A DNA stretch of 64,000 nt from Nitrospirota bacterium (GTDB lineage Bacteria; Nitrospirota; Nitrospiria; Nitrospirales; UBA8639), in NCBI GenBank assembly GCA_003695915.1, contig RFGF01000041.1, forward strand, positions 89,888 to 153,887, read 5' to 3'. Positions 8,773 to 17,959 of this stretch are shown here, one piece after another. The notes beneath the pieces are model-generated. The model was not told the origin of the DNA and did no database searches. It saw only the letters and a program-made list of their open reading frames with translations. Numbering within the stretch: position 1 is the stretch's first letter; each line of letters begins with the position of its first letter. Both the position numbers and the translations under genes were made by a program.

Positions 8773-9615
8773 ATGCCGACGAATGTGACGATCGAGGACC
8801 TACAGCGAAAATCGCATTGGTTGCGACAAGAATTGTTTGAACTGGTCATGCGACGAAAAAAGGGTCATCTTCCGTCATCCTATTCCTGTGCCGAGATGGT
8901 GATCGCCTTGATGTACGGGGGATATATTCGAGGCTATCCTTCCGCTCCTCGCCACCCGGATCGCGATCGGTTGATTGTCAGCAAGGGACATGCCGCTATG
9001 GTGCTCTATCCCATTTTGGCGGACCTCGGGTATTTCCCCAACGATGAGTTGGACAAGTTTGCGACGCCCGAAGGGCGCTTGCGCTTGTACGCCGATCACA
9101 CGATTCCGGGCATAGAAACGATTACGGGCTCCCTGGGGCACGGGTTAGGAATCGGATGCGGCTATGCGTATGCCGCGAAACAGGACGGCAAAGATGCTCG
9201 CACGTTTGTGCTGCTGTCGGACGGCGAGTGTTACGAAGGGTCGGTGTGGGAAGCGGCGATGTTCGCTGCGCATCATCGATTGGACAATCTCATCGTGATT
9301 GTCGATCGCAACGGTCTGTGTATTCTCGATCGGACGGAAGCCTGCGTGAAATTGGATCCGCTCGACGACAAATGGCGGGCCTTCGGATGGGAAGTGCTCA
9401 CGGTCGATGGTCATGCGTATCGCAGCATTCTTCCGGCGTTGGATCGTGCCGTCGCACATCGTTCAGGGCGGCCGATGGCGATCGTGTCGCATAGCGTCAA
9501 AGGAAAAGGTATCTCGTTTATGGAACATCAAGCATTGTGGCACAACACAATGCCCAATGAGGACCAGATGCAGCAGGCACGGCGCGAATTACTGGACAAC
9601 TGCATCGACGGGTAA
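8773..9615 (+). CDS. Transketolase, N-terminal (ThDP-binding) subunit, copy 1
   Basis: 280 residues, the N-terminal half of transketolase. Visible are 'LIVSKGHAAMVLY', 'TGSLGHGLG' and the ThDP/metal motif 'LSDGECYEGSVWEAA...VDRNG'. Start is ATG 8773 behind AGGAG. The partner half starts 11 bases after its stop, so the two form one split transketolase. Transketolase moves a two-carbon ketol unit. In central metabolism it makes sedoheptulose-7-phosphate, the precursor of heptoses; in sugar clusters a split enzyme may add a two-carbon branch. Which applies cannot be decided from sequence. Confidence 0.9.
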   Translation: MPTNVTIEDLQRKSHWLRQELFELVMRRKKGHLPSSYSCAEMVIALMYGGYIRGYPSAPRHPDRDRLIVSKGHAAMVLYPILADLGYFPNDELDKFATPEGRLRLYADHTIPGIETITGSLGHGLGIGCGYAYAAKQDGKDARTFVLLSDGECYEGSVWEAAMFAAHHRLDNLIVIVDRNGLCILDRTEACVKLDPLDDKWRAFGWEVLTVDGHAYRSILPALDRAVAHRSGRPMAIVSHSVKGKGISFMEHQALWHNTMPNEDQMQQARRELLDNCIDG

Positions 9616-9626
9616 AGGATCTATCG

Positions 9627-10577
9627 ATGAGCGTAACGCACGAGCTTCCACGGGATGTGTTTATCGATTGCGTTCACCAAGCTGCCCAGCGTGACAAGAA
9701 TATTTATTTCCTGAGCGCGGATTTGGGGGCGAAAGCCTTGGATCGGTTCCGTGCCGAAAGGAACGGACAGTTCATTCATGCCGGGATTTGTGAGCAAAAC
9801 ATGATCGACGTCGCGGCAGGATTAGCGCTCGAGGGTAAGATCGTCTATGTCTACGCCATGGCTCCATTCGTCACATTACGATGCTACGAACAGATTAAAG
9901 TCGCGCTGGCCTCCATGGCGCTTCCCGTGACCATTATCGGAGTCGGCGTGGGATATAGCTATGATGACGCCGGTCCCACGCATTATGCGACGGAAGATCT
10001 CAGTTGCATGCGTGCATTGGGTGGAATCGAAATTGTGACGCCTTGTGATACCCAATCGGTTACGATCACCGCCCATGTGACCTATACGCAACCGGCATTG
10101 CGGTATGTCCGCCTGGACCGGGTCTTTCTCCCATCTGTGTATCTGCCGAACGATACGAGATTTCTCGCAGACGGTATGGCGGAAATCGAGCACGGCGATC
10201 AGGTGTGCCTGATAACGACGGGCTATATGGTGCACAGGGCGTTGGAGGTCAGCAAGGTGTTGCAGGGTGCGGGTTACCGTATCGGAGTCGTGGATCTGTA
10301 TCGAATCAAGCCCATTGACGTATCCGTCCTGCGAAGGGTCGTGGAGCGGTACGAGTGCATTGTGACATTGGAGGAACATTTTCTCAGCGGAGGATTGGGG
10401 AGCGCCGTGCTCGAAGCCTGTGCCGATGCCGGCATTTCTCGGTCGATTCTTCGGCTCGGGATCCCGGATCAGTATCGTTTCGAAAACGGGGGACGGGACT
10501 ATCTGCATCGCCTGGTCGGTCTCGATGTGCCCAGTTTGACAGCCCGTATTGCCGAGTTTTTATCACGAACGGAATGA
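9627..10577 (+). CDS. Transketolase, C-terminal subunit, copy 1
   Basis: 316 residues covering the pyrimidine-binding and C-terminal domains. 'GICEQNMIDVAAGLALEG' carries the Glu that activates thiamine diphosphate, 'PTHYATEDLSCMRAL' follows, and 'YMVHRALEVSKVL' opens the C-terminal domain. It pairs with the preceding gene. The start ATG 9627 follows AAAGGA. A second, diverged pair lies at 22169-23913, so the island carries two split transketolases. Confidence 0.9.
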   Translation: MSVTHELPRDVFIDCVHQAAQRDKNIYFLSADLGAKALDRFRAERNGQFIHAGICEQNMIDVAAGLALEGKIVYVYAMAPFVTLRCYEQIKVALASMALPVTIIGVGVGYSYDDAGPTHYATEDLSCMRALGGIEIVTPCDTQSVTITAHVTYTQPALRYVRLDRVFLPSVYLPNDTRFLADGMAEIEHGDQVCLITTGYMVHRALEVSKVLQGAGYRIGVVDLYRIKPIDVSVLRRVVERYECIVTLEEHFLSGGLGSAVLEACADAGISRSILRLGIPDQYRFENGGRDYLHRLVGLDVPSLTARIAEFLSRTE

Positions 10578-10584
10578 TCGATTC

Positions 10585-11532
10585 ATGTCATACGACGATA
10601 TCGTCATTGCCGTTACCTCGCATTCGTTTTCTTCCGATCCCTATCTGCGAGAACGGTTGCTCGTATCGTTCCCGCGAAGCCGGTTCAATGGCGAGTCGCC
10701 CAAGTTGTCCAACGCCGAACTGAAAGCCTTGTTGCACGATGCGGATGGCGCCATCATCGGAACGGATGTTATCGATGCGAACGTGCTTCAGGTCTGTCCC
10801 CGCTTGCAAGTGATCGCCAAATATGGGGTCGGCGTCGACAATATCGATTTTCACGCTTGTGCCGATGCCGGTATCCATGTGGGATGGACGCCTGGCGTGA
10901 ACCGATTGTCCGTTGCCGAGCAAACGCTGGGATTCATGCTCTGTCTGTCGCGCAATTTATACAGTTCGTCGCTCTTGTTGAAGCAGGGGATTTGGAAGAA
11001 ACAGGGTGGCATGCAGCTCAGTGAAAAGAGAGTGGGCATTATCGGATTGGGCCATGTCGGTCGAGAGGTTGTGCGACTGCTCCAACCTTTCCGGTGTTCG
11101 ATCCTCGTCAACGACATCATGGATCGCTCGGAGATTTGTCGTCGATATAGGCTGATCTCGGCGAGCAAAGAGCGCATTTTTCGGGAAGCCGATTTCGTAA
11201 CGATCCACACCCCGCTGACACCTGAGACGCGGCATCTCGTGAATCTCGATACCTTGTCCCTGATGAAACCCAGCGCGTTTCTCATCAATACCTCGCGCGG
11301 AGCGGTGGTGAACCAAGCTCATTTGAAGGAGGCTTTACAAAAAGGCGTCATTGCCGGCGTCGCTATGGATGTGTACGAAGACGAGCCGCCAACGGACAGA
11401 GGATTGTTGAGTTTGCCGAATGTCTTTTGTACGCCCCATATTGGTGGCAATGCAAAGGAGGCGATCCGCGCCATGGGGCTCTCGGCTATTGAGCACGTAA
11501 AAGCCTTTTTCGGCAGGTGTCAACCGCTATGA
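10585..11532 (+). CDS. D-isomer-specific 2-hydroxyacid dehydrogenase (phosphoglycerate dehydrogenase-like)
   Basis: 315 residues. The NAD motif 'GIIGLGHVGREV' and the catalytic residues are all present: Arg in 'NTSRGAVV', Glu in 'DVYEDEPP' and His in 'CTPHIGGNAKEA'. The N-terminal half has the 'AKYGVGVDNIDF' of PGDH-like members. It reduces a 2-keto acid or oxidises a D-2-hydroxy acid. Next to a transketolase, it may act on the product of a two-carbon transfer or supply a small precursor; that is inference. Start at ATG 10585, 7 bases after the upstream stop. Confidence 0.88.
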   Translation: MSYDDIVIAVTSHSFSSDPYLRERLLVSFPRSRFNGESPKLSNAELKALLHDADGAIIGTDVIDANVLQVCPRLQVIAKYGVGVDNIDFHACADAGIHVGWTPGVNRLSVAEQTLGFMLCLSRNLYSSSLLLKQGIWKKQGGMQLSEKRVGIIGLGHVGREVVRLLQPFRCSILVNDIMDRSEICRRYRLISASKERIFREADFVTIHTPLTPETRHLVNLDTLSLMKPSAFLINTSRGAVVNQAHLKEALQKGVIAGVAMDVYEDEPPTDRGLLSLPNVFCTPHIGGNAKEAIRAMGLSAIEHVKAFFGRCQPL

Positions 11533-12416
11533 ACGTGCTTGTTCTCGGGGGATCAGGATTTTTAGGAAGCTTCGTCGCCGATGAATTGACCAAACGAGGG
11601 TATGGCGTGACCATCTTCGATCGCCGCCCGTCTCCGTATCGGCAACCGTCGCAGCGTATGATCGTTGGCGATCTTCTCGATCGTCAGGCAGTGCACGAGG
11701 CCGTGGCCGGTCACGACATCGTCTACAACTTTGCCGGATTCGCCGATTTGAATGCCTCGATCAACAATCCCCTTCCTGTTCTGGAAGTCAATATTCTCGG
11801 CAACGCCCATGTCTTAGATGCCTGCGTGACGCACGGCGTCACTCGGTTTGTGTACGCCAGCACGGCCTACGTCTTTTCGTCGAAAGGGTCCTTTTATGGC
11901 GTGAGCAAGCGCTGTTCCGAGAAGATCATCGAGGAATTCAGCAGACAGTACGGGTTGGCATATACGATTATTCGGTACGGCTCGGTCTATGGTCCACGAT
12001 CCGATGAGCAAAACCGAATATATAAGCTCCTGAAACAAGCCCTCGTTGAACGAAAAATTACGTTCCAAGGAGATGGCGAAGAGGAGCGGGAATATATTCA
12101 CGTCCAAGATGCTGCGGTGTTGAGCATCGAGATCCTCGCCGACCAGTATCGGAATCAACATGTCATACTCACCGGTGTGGAGCGCTTCAAATATTCCCAA
12201 TTGCTGAACATGATCAAAGAAATCTTCAACAACGAGATCGAGATCGAATACCTGAAAAAAGACTATCAGGGGCATTATGTCTACACGCCGTATTCCTTTT
12301 CTCCCGAGCCCGGAAAAAAAATGATCTGCAACCCGTTCATCGATTTTGGCCAAGGTCTGCTCCAAACGATCGCGCATATTCATGAGCGTATGCATGTTCA
12401 GTCTTCATCACCGTAA
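11529..12416 (+). CDS. NAD-dependent sugar epimerase/reductase (extended SDR)
   Basis: 295 residues with GGSGFLGS near residue 8, 'STAYVFSSKGSFYGVSKRCSE' carrying the catalytic Ser and YxxxK, and 'EREYIHVQDAA'. ATG 11529 overlaps the upstream TGA as ATGA, pointing to translational coupling with the 2-hydroxyacid dehydrogenase. It is shorter than GalE-type epimerases. The C-terminal third is richer in Ile, Asn and Lys than its neighbours. Substrate unknown. Confidence 0.82.
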   Translation: MNVLVLGGSGFLGSFVADELTKRGYGVTIFDRRPSPYRQPSQRMIVGDLLDRQAVHEAVAGHDIVYNFAGFADLNASINNPLPVLEVNILGNAHVLDACVTHGVTRFVYASTAYVFSSKGSFYGVSKRCSEKIIEEFSRQYGLAYTIIRYGSVYGPRSDEQNRIYKLLKQALVERKITFQGDGEEEREYIHVQDAAVLSIEILADQYRNQHVILTGVERFKYSQLLNMIKEIFNNEIEIEYLKKDYQGHYVYTPYSFSPEPGKKMICNPFIDFGQGLLQTIAHIHERMHVQSSSP

Positions 12417-12433
12417 CCGAGGAGAATCTACCT

Positions 12434-13057
12434 ATGCACGATATGGCGTTTTTACGAAACCATTTTCAGAAATGTTGCCGTTTGTTGCTGGCTGCAGACG
12501 TGCACCATGAATTAATTCGATTCAAGAACCTGCTTGTCACGGCCCGACAAAACGGCAAGAAGATGATCCTGGCGGGGAATGGCGGGAGTGCAGCAATCGC
12601 CAGTCACTGCGCGATCGACTTTAGCAAAGCCGCGAATGTCAGATCAGTGAGCTTTTCAGACCCATCGCTGATCACCTGCTTGGCCAATGATTATGGATAT
12701 GAATGCTGGTTGGAAAAGGCCTTGGAATTGTATGCCGAAGAGGGGGATATCGTTGTGTTGATCAGCTCGAGCGGACGTTCCGCTAACATACTTCGTGCTG
12801 CCGATTACGCCCGTCGGCACGGGCTGCTTGTGGTGACCTTTTCGGGGTTTGCCGCCAATAATCCTTTACGCACTCGCGGACATCTGAATTTCTGGGTCAA
12901 AAGTCGCTCGTACAACCTCGTGGAAATGCTTCATCAATTCTGGCTCTTGTCCGTTTGCGATGTTCTTGTAGCGGGAAAGACAGCAAGGTCGAGAAGACAA
13001 CCGCGCGTGGTTTTTGGAACACAAGGCGTTTCCTCCTCCATTTCTACTGCAGCATAG
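12434..13057 (+). CDS. gmhA: SIS-domain phosphosugar isomerase, phosphoheptose isomerase (GmhA) type
   Basis: 207 residues with one SIS domain: 'LAGNGGSAAIASHCAIDF' matches the GmhA substrate loop 'GNGGSAxxAxH', and 'VVLISSSGRSANILRAADYA' is the second phosphate-binding loop. GmhA converts sedoheptulose-7-phosphate to D-glycero-D-manno-heptose-7-phosphate, the entry to the HddA/HddC route in this island. Start ATG 12434 follows GAGGAGA. The following 250 bases contain no supported gene, only a start-less open stretch of about 45 codons. Confidence 0.82.
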   Translation: MHDMAFLRNHFQKCCRLLLAADVHHELIRFKNLLVTARQNGKKMILAGNGGSAAIASHCAIDFSKAANVRSVSFSDPSLITCLANDYGYECWLEKALELYAEEGDIVVLISSSGRSANILRAADYARRHGLLVVTFSGFAANNPLRTRGHLNFWVKSRSYNLVEMLHQFWLLSVCDVLVAGKTARSRRQPRVVFGTQGVSSSISTAA

Positions 13058-13306
13058 CGATGCTCAGTTGAGCCAAACGATTGAAGGACCAAGCCTTTCG
13101 ATCGTGCTCGCTTCTCATCATTGATCCCGTCAGATTATTGGCAGGATGCCGACCTTTTTGACGTGACGATCATCGCGCCGTCAGTGTGCACTGTCCTAAA
13201 TCCTTCGTGTTGTTGAGCAGGTGATCTTGGACGCCGTTGGCCTACGATTTGCACCGGCGCTAATTCCAAACGGGGTATTCGGAATATCAACCAAAGCCCT
13301 CTTCGC

Positions 13307-14343
13307 ATGACGATCAGCCCGATGCCTAAGCGTGTTCTTGTCACAGGTGGCGCCGGTTTTATCGGAAGCCATCTGGTCGAACGGTTGCTCCACGATGGGC
13401 ATGAAGTTTCCGTTCTCGATAATTTTTCGACCGGTTGCATCGAAAACCTCTCTCATTTGTCGGGTCATGCGCGTCTCCATATCGAAGAGGGAGACGTCAC
13501 AGACAGCCGGTTGCTGGCCGAGCTCCTTCAGTCCATCGATTGGGTCTTTCATCTGGCAGCCTTAGCGGATATTGTCCCTTCGGTGACCAAGCCTCTGGAT
13601 TATTATCGGGCCAATGTCACGGGAACGGCCACCATCGTCGAAGCCGCCCGTCAAAACAGGGTTCAACGGTTTGTCTACGCAGCCTCTTCTTCATGCTACG
13701 GAATTCCCTCCATCTATCCCACGCCCGAAACGGCAGATATTCGACCACACTATCCCTATGCGCTGACCAAATATCTCGGAGAGCAGTTGGTCATGCATTG
13801 GGCACAGGTCTATGGGCTGCCGGCTGTTTCCCTTCGTCTCTTTAATGTCTTTGGTCCTCGAGCGAGAACGACGGGCTCGTATGGCGCCGTGTTCGGCGTC
13901 TTTCTCGCCCAAAAATTAGCAGGTCAACCGTTTACCATTGTGGGTGATGGCACGCAGACTCGTGATTTCACCTTTGTGACCGATGTGGTCGAAGCGTCAT
14001 CAAGGCAGCGATGTCGACGATCACGCAAGAAATTTTCAATGTGGGATCGGGGAACACGTACAGCATCAATCAGCTTGTCGGATTGCTCGGTGGCGAGGTC
14101 ACCTATATTCCCGAGCGCCCAGGCGAGCCTCGTTGTACCTTTGCGGATATTACGAAGATCCGGCGTCTGTTGGGATGGGCGCCAACCGTCTCGTTCGAGG
14201 AAGGAGTCAGTGTGATGTTGAAGGGGATTGACGCCTGGCGAGGCGCACCGGTTTGGGATCCTCAGTCGATCGCCGAAGCTTCGGCTGAATGGTTTCATTA
14301 TCTTGGGCGCGCAGAGCACGTTCCTTCATCCCGGGTCGCGTAA
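13307..14343 (+). pseudogene. NAD-dependent epimerase/dehydratase, interrupted by a single-base frameshift
   Basis: The first frame gives a normal extended SDR start ('[16 protein letters not shown]'), 'SSCYGIPS', 'YPYALTKYLGE' (YxxxK) and 'TRDFTFVTDVVEA'. Right after 'VVEA' (about 13991-13996) similarity moves to another frame, which reads 'AMSTITQEIFNVGSGNTYS' and continues to TAA 14341-14343. One missing base near 13996 (probably a G in GAAGC-GTC) accounts for it. Together the two frames make a full-length enzyme of about 345 residues of the GalE/WbpP type. Either the gene is inactivated or the assembly has a one-base error. The first frame alone would run to 14215 with an unrelated Arg/Ser-rich tail. 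Confidence 0.85.
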
Positions 14344-14344
14344 C

Positions 14345-15880
14345 TTGAGTCATCTTCTTGCTTTGGAAAAAATTCATCCGCTTGATGAGTTGGTTCCTAT
14401 CCTTCAGGATTTTCGTGAGGAAGGAAAGGTTATTGTCCATTGTCATGGGGTGTTCGATCTGCTGCATGTCGGACACATTCGCCATCTCGAGGAGGCGAAA
14501 TCTCTTGGCGACGTCTTGGTCGTGACGGTGACGCCGGATCATTATGTCAACAAAGGGCCCCATCGCCCGGCTTTCCAACAAGAACTGCGGGTCGAAGGAC
14601 TGGCACCTCTAAGTGTCGTCGATTTCGTCGCCGTGAATTATTGGCCGACGGCTGAGTACACGATTAAATTGTTGCAGCCCGACGTGTATGTCAAAGGCCC
14701 CGACTATCGGGACGGCCGGCTCGATCTGACGGGAGCGTTGAAACGGGAGCAAGCTGCGGTGGAATCCGTGGGTGGACGATTGGTCACCACTTACGATGTG
14801 CAGTTTAGTTCGACCCAATTATTGAATCGATATCTTCCTCTTGTTCCGTCCCACGTTCATAGTTGGCTGGAGCGTTTCCGGGCTCGCCATACGGCGGAGG
14901 AGCTTATTGGTTATCTGGATAACATGCGCTCTCTTCGCATTCTGGTCGTGGGAGAGGCAATTTTAGATGAATATGTGTACTGTCATGCGCTTGGAAAGTC
15001 TTCCAAAGAACCCATTTTGGCTATGCAGTTTCATTCCAAAGAGGTCCATGCGGGAGGGAGTGTCGCTGTTGCCAATCATGTGGCCGATTTCTGTGAACAT
15101 GTTGATCTGGTCACGTATGTCGGAACGATCAAACCGCAAGAAAATCTCATTCGGCAGCGTCTGAAATCCAATGTGTCGCTATCGGTTATCTATAAGACCG
15201 GCTCGCCTACCATCGTAAAACGTCGTTTCATCGAATCCTACCAGTTTGCCAAAGTCTTTGAGATGTACGAAATGAACGATGCTCTCCTGACCGAACGCGA
15301 AGAGCAGGAATGCGGCGATCTCCTCGATGAAAAAATCGGAAACTGCGATGTGGTGATCGTGTCCGATTTTGGTCACGGATTGATGACGCCGCGCCTTATC
15401 AATCTCGTCGTGCAACGAGCACCGTTCGTTGCCGTCAATACACAGGCGAATGCGGGCAACATGGGATTTCATACGATTTCCAAATATCCGAAAGCCGACT
15501 ATGTGTGTATTCATGAAGGAGAGCTGCGACTCGATCAACGCGGACGACACGATCCTATCCGGCCCATGATGATTTCGCTTGCCGATCGAATGCGCTGTCC
15601 GACGATCCTCGTCACTCGAGGAAAGGAAGGTACCATCTCCTATCATCGCGAGGGCGGGTTCGTGGAAAGCCCTTCGCTGGCGACTAAGGTGGTCGATCGA
15701 GTGGGAGCGGGTGATGCTGTGTTGAGTCTGACATCGCCGTGCGCGGCACTGGGCATGTCGCCTGAGATGATCGGGTTTATCGGAAACTTAGCCGGAGCGC
15801 AGGCTGTGATGTGCGTCGGGAATCGAGATTCGCTCGATCGCCTTTCATTGATTCGGAGTATTGAATCGCTCCTGAAATAA
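14345..15880 (+). CDS. HldE-like bifunctional protein: nucleotidyltransferase domain then PfkB kinase domain
   Basis: About 511 residues from TTG 14345, which lies one base after the upstream stop; the start is uncertain. The N-terminal domain (about 20-160) is a cytidylyltransferase-fold nucleotidyltransferase: 'HGVFDLLHVGHIRHLEEAK' contains the HxGH motif. The C-terminal domain (about 195-510) is a PfkB kinase: 'AGGSVAVANHVA' and the catalytic 'DRVGAGDAV'. E. coli HldE has the opposite order, kinase then transferase. HldE acts on heptose-7-P and heptose-1-P. Here HddA and HddC already cover those steps, so this protein may make a second activated heptose or another nucleotide sugar. Confidence 0.82.
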   Translation: MSHLLALEKIHPLDELVPILQDFREEGKVIVHCHGVFDLLHVGHIRHLEEAKSLGDVLVVTVTPDHYVNKGPHRPAFQQELRVEGLAPLSVVDFVAVNYWPTAEYTIKLLQPDVYVKGPDYRDGRLDLTGALKREQAAVESVGGRLVTTYDVQFSSTQLLNRYLPLVPSHVHSWLERFRARHTAEELIGYLDNMRSLRILVVGEAILDEYVYCHALGKSSKEPILAMQFHSKEVHAGGSVAVANHVADFCEHVDLVTYVGTIKPQENLIRQRLKSNVSLSVIYKTGSPTIVKRRFIESYQFAKVFEMYEMNDALLTEREEQECGDLLDEKIGNCDVVIVSDFGHGLMTPRLINLVVQRAPFVAVNTQANAGNMGFHTISKYPKADYVCIHEGELRLDQRGRHDPIRPMMISLADRMRCPTILVTRGKEGTISYHREGGFVESPSLATKVVDRVGAGDAVLSLTSPCAALGMSPEMIGFIGNLAGAQAVMCVGNRDSLDRLSLIRSIESLLK

Positions 15881-15891
15881 CCGGGCATCAT

Positions 15892-16902
15892 ATGAAATCT
15901 ATGCACGATGAGAGCAACACGGTTCTTGTCACCGGAGGTGCGGGATATGTCGGCGCGGCTTTAGTGCCGGCATTACTCGCCGCTGGCTACCATGTCAAAG
16001 TCCTCGATCTGTATCTGTATGGCGAGGACGTATTCGGACCCGTTCGTCATGATCCGAGGCTTACCGAGATCAAAGGCGATATTCGCGATTGCGACCTCCT
16101 TCGCGCCATTCTTCCCGGTTGCGATGCCGTGATCCATCTTGCCTGCATTTCCAATGACCCCTGTTTCGAATTGGATCCAGAACTCGGACGATCCATCAAT
16201 TATGAGTGTTTCGCAGACCTCGTGGATTTGGCAAAAGATTCCGGCGTACGCAGATTTATCTATGCGTCGTCTTCCAGCGTGTATGGGATCAAACATGAGC
16301 ATCACGTGACGGAAGAGTTACCGCTCGAACCATTGACGCACTATTCCCGATACAAGGCGTTGTGTGAGGACATCTTGCTCGGCAAGCGCGGCCCGGGATT
16401 CGAAACCGTGATCGTACGCCCAGCGACAGTGTGCGGATATTCACCGCGACTCCGGCTGGACCTGACCGTGAACATTTTGACCAAGGATGCCGTCGTGAAA
16501 CGAGCGATCACGATTTTTGGCGGGGAACAAAAGCGCCCCAATATCCATATTCAGGATATGGTGCGAGTCTACGAGGAACTTCTCCGCCAACCCCGAGCGC
16601 GTGTGGACGGCGAAATCTTCAACGCAGGATATGAGAATCATACCATTAATGAACTTGCCGACATGGTCCGAGTCCGTGTGGGATCGGATGTCGTGCTGAC
16701 GAAACAAGCCTCCACGGACACACGTTCATATCATATTTCGTCCGAGAAACTCGCTCGGACCATAGGATTTCGACCTGCCCGATCGATCGAAGATGCCGTC
16801 GATGAACTGAAGACAATCCTGAGCGAGCCGCGCATGCAGCGGTCTTTGGACGATAGTCGTTATTACAATATCCGTCGCATGAAAGAGGTCGCGCTTGTTT
16901 AA
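15892..16902 (+). CDS. NAD-dependent sugar epimerase/dehydratase (extended SDR)
   Basis: 336 residues. Nucleotide motif 'VTGGAGYVGAALVP', active site 'ASSSSVYG' and 'YSRYKALCE' (YxxxK), then 'PNIHIQDMVRVYEEL'. It resembles the gene at 2008-2955 in length and in the 'RLDLTVNIL' segment, so the two may be paralogues working on related intermediates. Start ATG 15892, 12 bases after the HldE-like gene. The stop lies within the start of the E1-alpha gene (8-base overlap). Confidence 0.85.
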   Translation: MKSMHDESNTVLVTGGAGYVGAALVPALLAAGYHVKVLDLYLYGEDVFGPVRHDPRLTEIKGDIRDCDLLRAILPGCDAVIHLACISNDPCFELDPELGRSINYECFADLVDLAKDSGVRRFIYASSSSVYGIKHEHHVTEELPLEPLTHYSRYKALCEDILLGKRGPGFETVIVRPATVCGYSPRLRLDLTVNILTKDAVVKRAITIFGGEQKRPNIHIQDMVRVYEELLRQPRARVDGEIFNAGYENHTINELADMVRVRVGSDVVLTKQASTDTRSYHISSEKLARTIGFRPARSIEDAVDELKTILSEPRMQRSLDDSRYYNIRRMKEVALV

Positions 16903-17959
16903 CGCACCGGTAGAGCCTCTGACATCGCCGCATCATCGCGGGCTTGCGGCATTTGCTGGTTCATCGTGGCGCCTCCCGCCTTCCCGATTGCTCGACTTGT
17001 ACCGTGCGATGTATCGGATACGTCTGATCGAAGAGGAAATTGCCGCGCGCTATCCCCAGCGACAAATGCGGTGTCCCGTTCATTTGTGTATCGGGCAAGA
17101 AGCGATCCCTGTCAGTGTCAGCGCGCATCTCGGTAACCATGATTATGTGATGAGCGGGCACCGATCGCATGGTCATTATTTGGCAAAAGGCGGTGATTTG
17201 AAGCTCATGATGGCAGAACTGTACGGGAAAGCGACCGGGTGCGCCGGTGGCAAAGGGGGATCCATGCATCTCATCGACCGGTCGGTGGGCTTTTTGGGTG
17301 CCATGCCCATCGTCGGAAGCGCCATTCCCGTTGCTGTCGGCGTGGCGTTCGGCTCGATGCTGCAGCAGCGAAATCGTGTCACGGTCGTCTATTTTGGTGA
17401 AGCCGCGACCGAAGAAGGAGTCTTTCATGAAAGCGTCAATTTTGCGGTGCTAAAACGACTCCCCATCATTTTCGTTTGTGAAAACAATTTTTACTCCGTG
17501 TATTCGTCACTTTCGGTTCGCCGGCGAGAGGGACAACGACTCAGTGACCTGGTTCGAGCGTATGGAATCGCCAGCGAACATCTCGACGGCAATGACGTGC
17601 TCGAGCTCTATACCTATGCTGGGGAGGCCGTAGACAGGGCGCGCAATGGGCACGGGCCGACTTTTTTAGAGTGCACGACCTATCGATGGCGCGAGCACTG
17701 TGGTCCGCATGACGACGATCACCTGGGATACCGGGATGCCGAAGAAGTTCGCTATTGGAAGGACCGGTGTCCGATTCGGCGATTGGAAACGGCATTGTTC
17801 AATGATGGGATCTTGACGGAAGAGGATATTCATACCTTTCGTGCACAGGTCTTATCAGAGATCGAGTCCGCCGTGGAATTTGCCCAAAGGAGTCCCTTTC
17901 CAAGCTTCCGTCAACTTTTTACGGATGTCTTTGCCGAGTCTGCCAGGGAGCGCACGTGA
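16895..17959 (+). CDS. ThDP-dependent dehydrogenase E1 component, alpha subunit
   Basis: 354 residues of the pyruvate/acetoin dehydrogenase E1-alpha family: 'SGHRSHGHYLAKGGDLKLMMAELYG' region, 'GCAGGKGGSMHL' and the ThDP/Mg motif 'YFGEAATEEGVFHESVNFA...ENN'. The usual GDG of the ThDP motif reads GEA, a visible variation. The only start that keeps the N-terminus is TTG 16895, with AGAGG upstream. E2 and E3 genes are absent. Two-subunit E1 proteins without partners occur in pathways that attach acetyl or other acyl carbons to keto-sugars, for example the avilamycin AviB1/B2 pair. That role here is inferred. Confidence 0.85.
   Translation: MFNAPVEPLTSPHHRGLAAFAGSSWRLPPSRLLDLYRAMYRIRLIEEEIAARYPQRQMRCPVHLCIGQEAIPVSVSAHLGNHDYVMSGHRSHGHYLAKGGDLKLMMAELYGKATGCAGGKGGSMHLIDRSVGFLGAMPIVGSAIPVAVGVAFGSMLQQRNRVTVVYFGEAATEEGVFHESVNFAVLKRLPIIFVCENNFYSVYSSLSVRRREGQRLSDLVRAYGIASEHLDGNDVLELYTYAGEAVDRARNGHGPTFLECTTYRWREHCGPHDDDHLGYRDAEEVRYWKDRCPIRRLETALFNDGILTEEDIHTFRAQVLSEIESAVEFAQRSPFPSFRQLFTDVFAESARERT

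Noticed and set aside
13058..13306. Open stretch of about 45 codons after gmhA ('[17 protein letters not shown]')
   Set aside because: No start codon and stops on both sides; it may be a remnant but cannot be supported as a gene.
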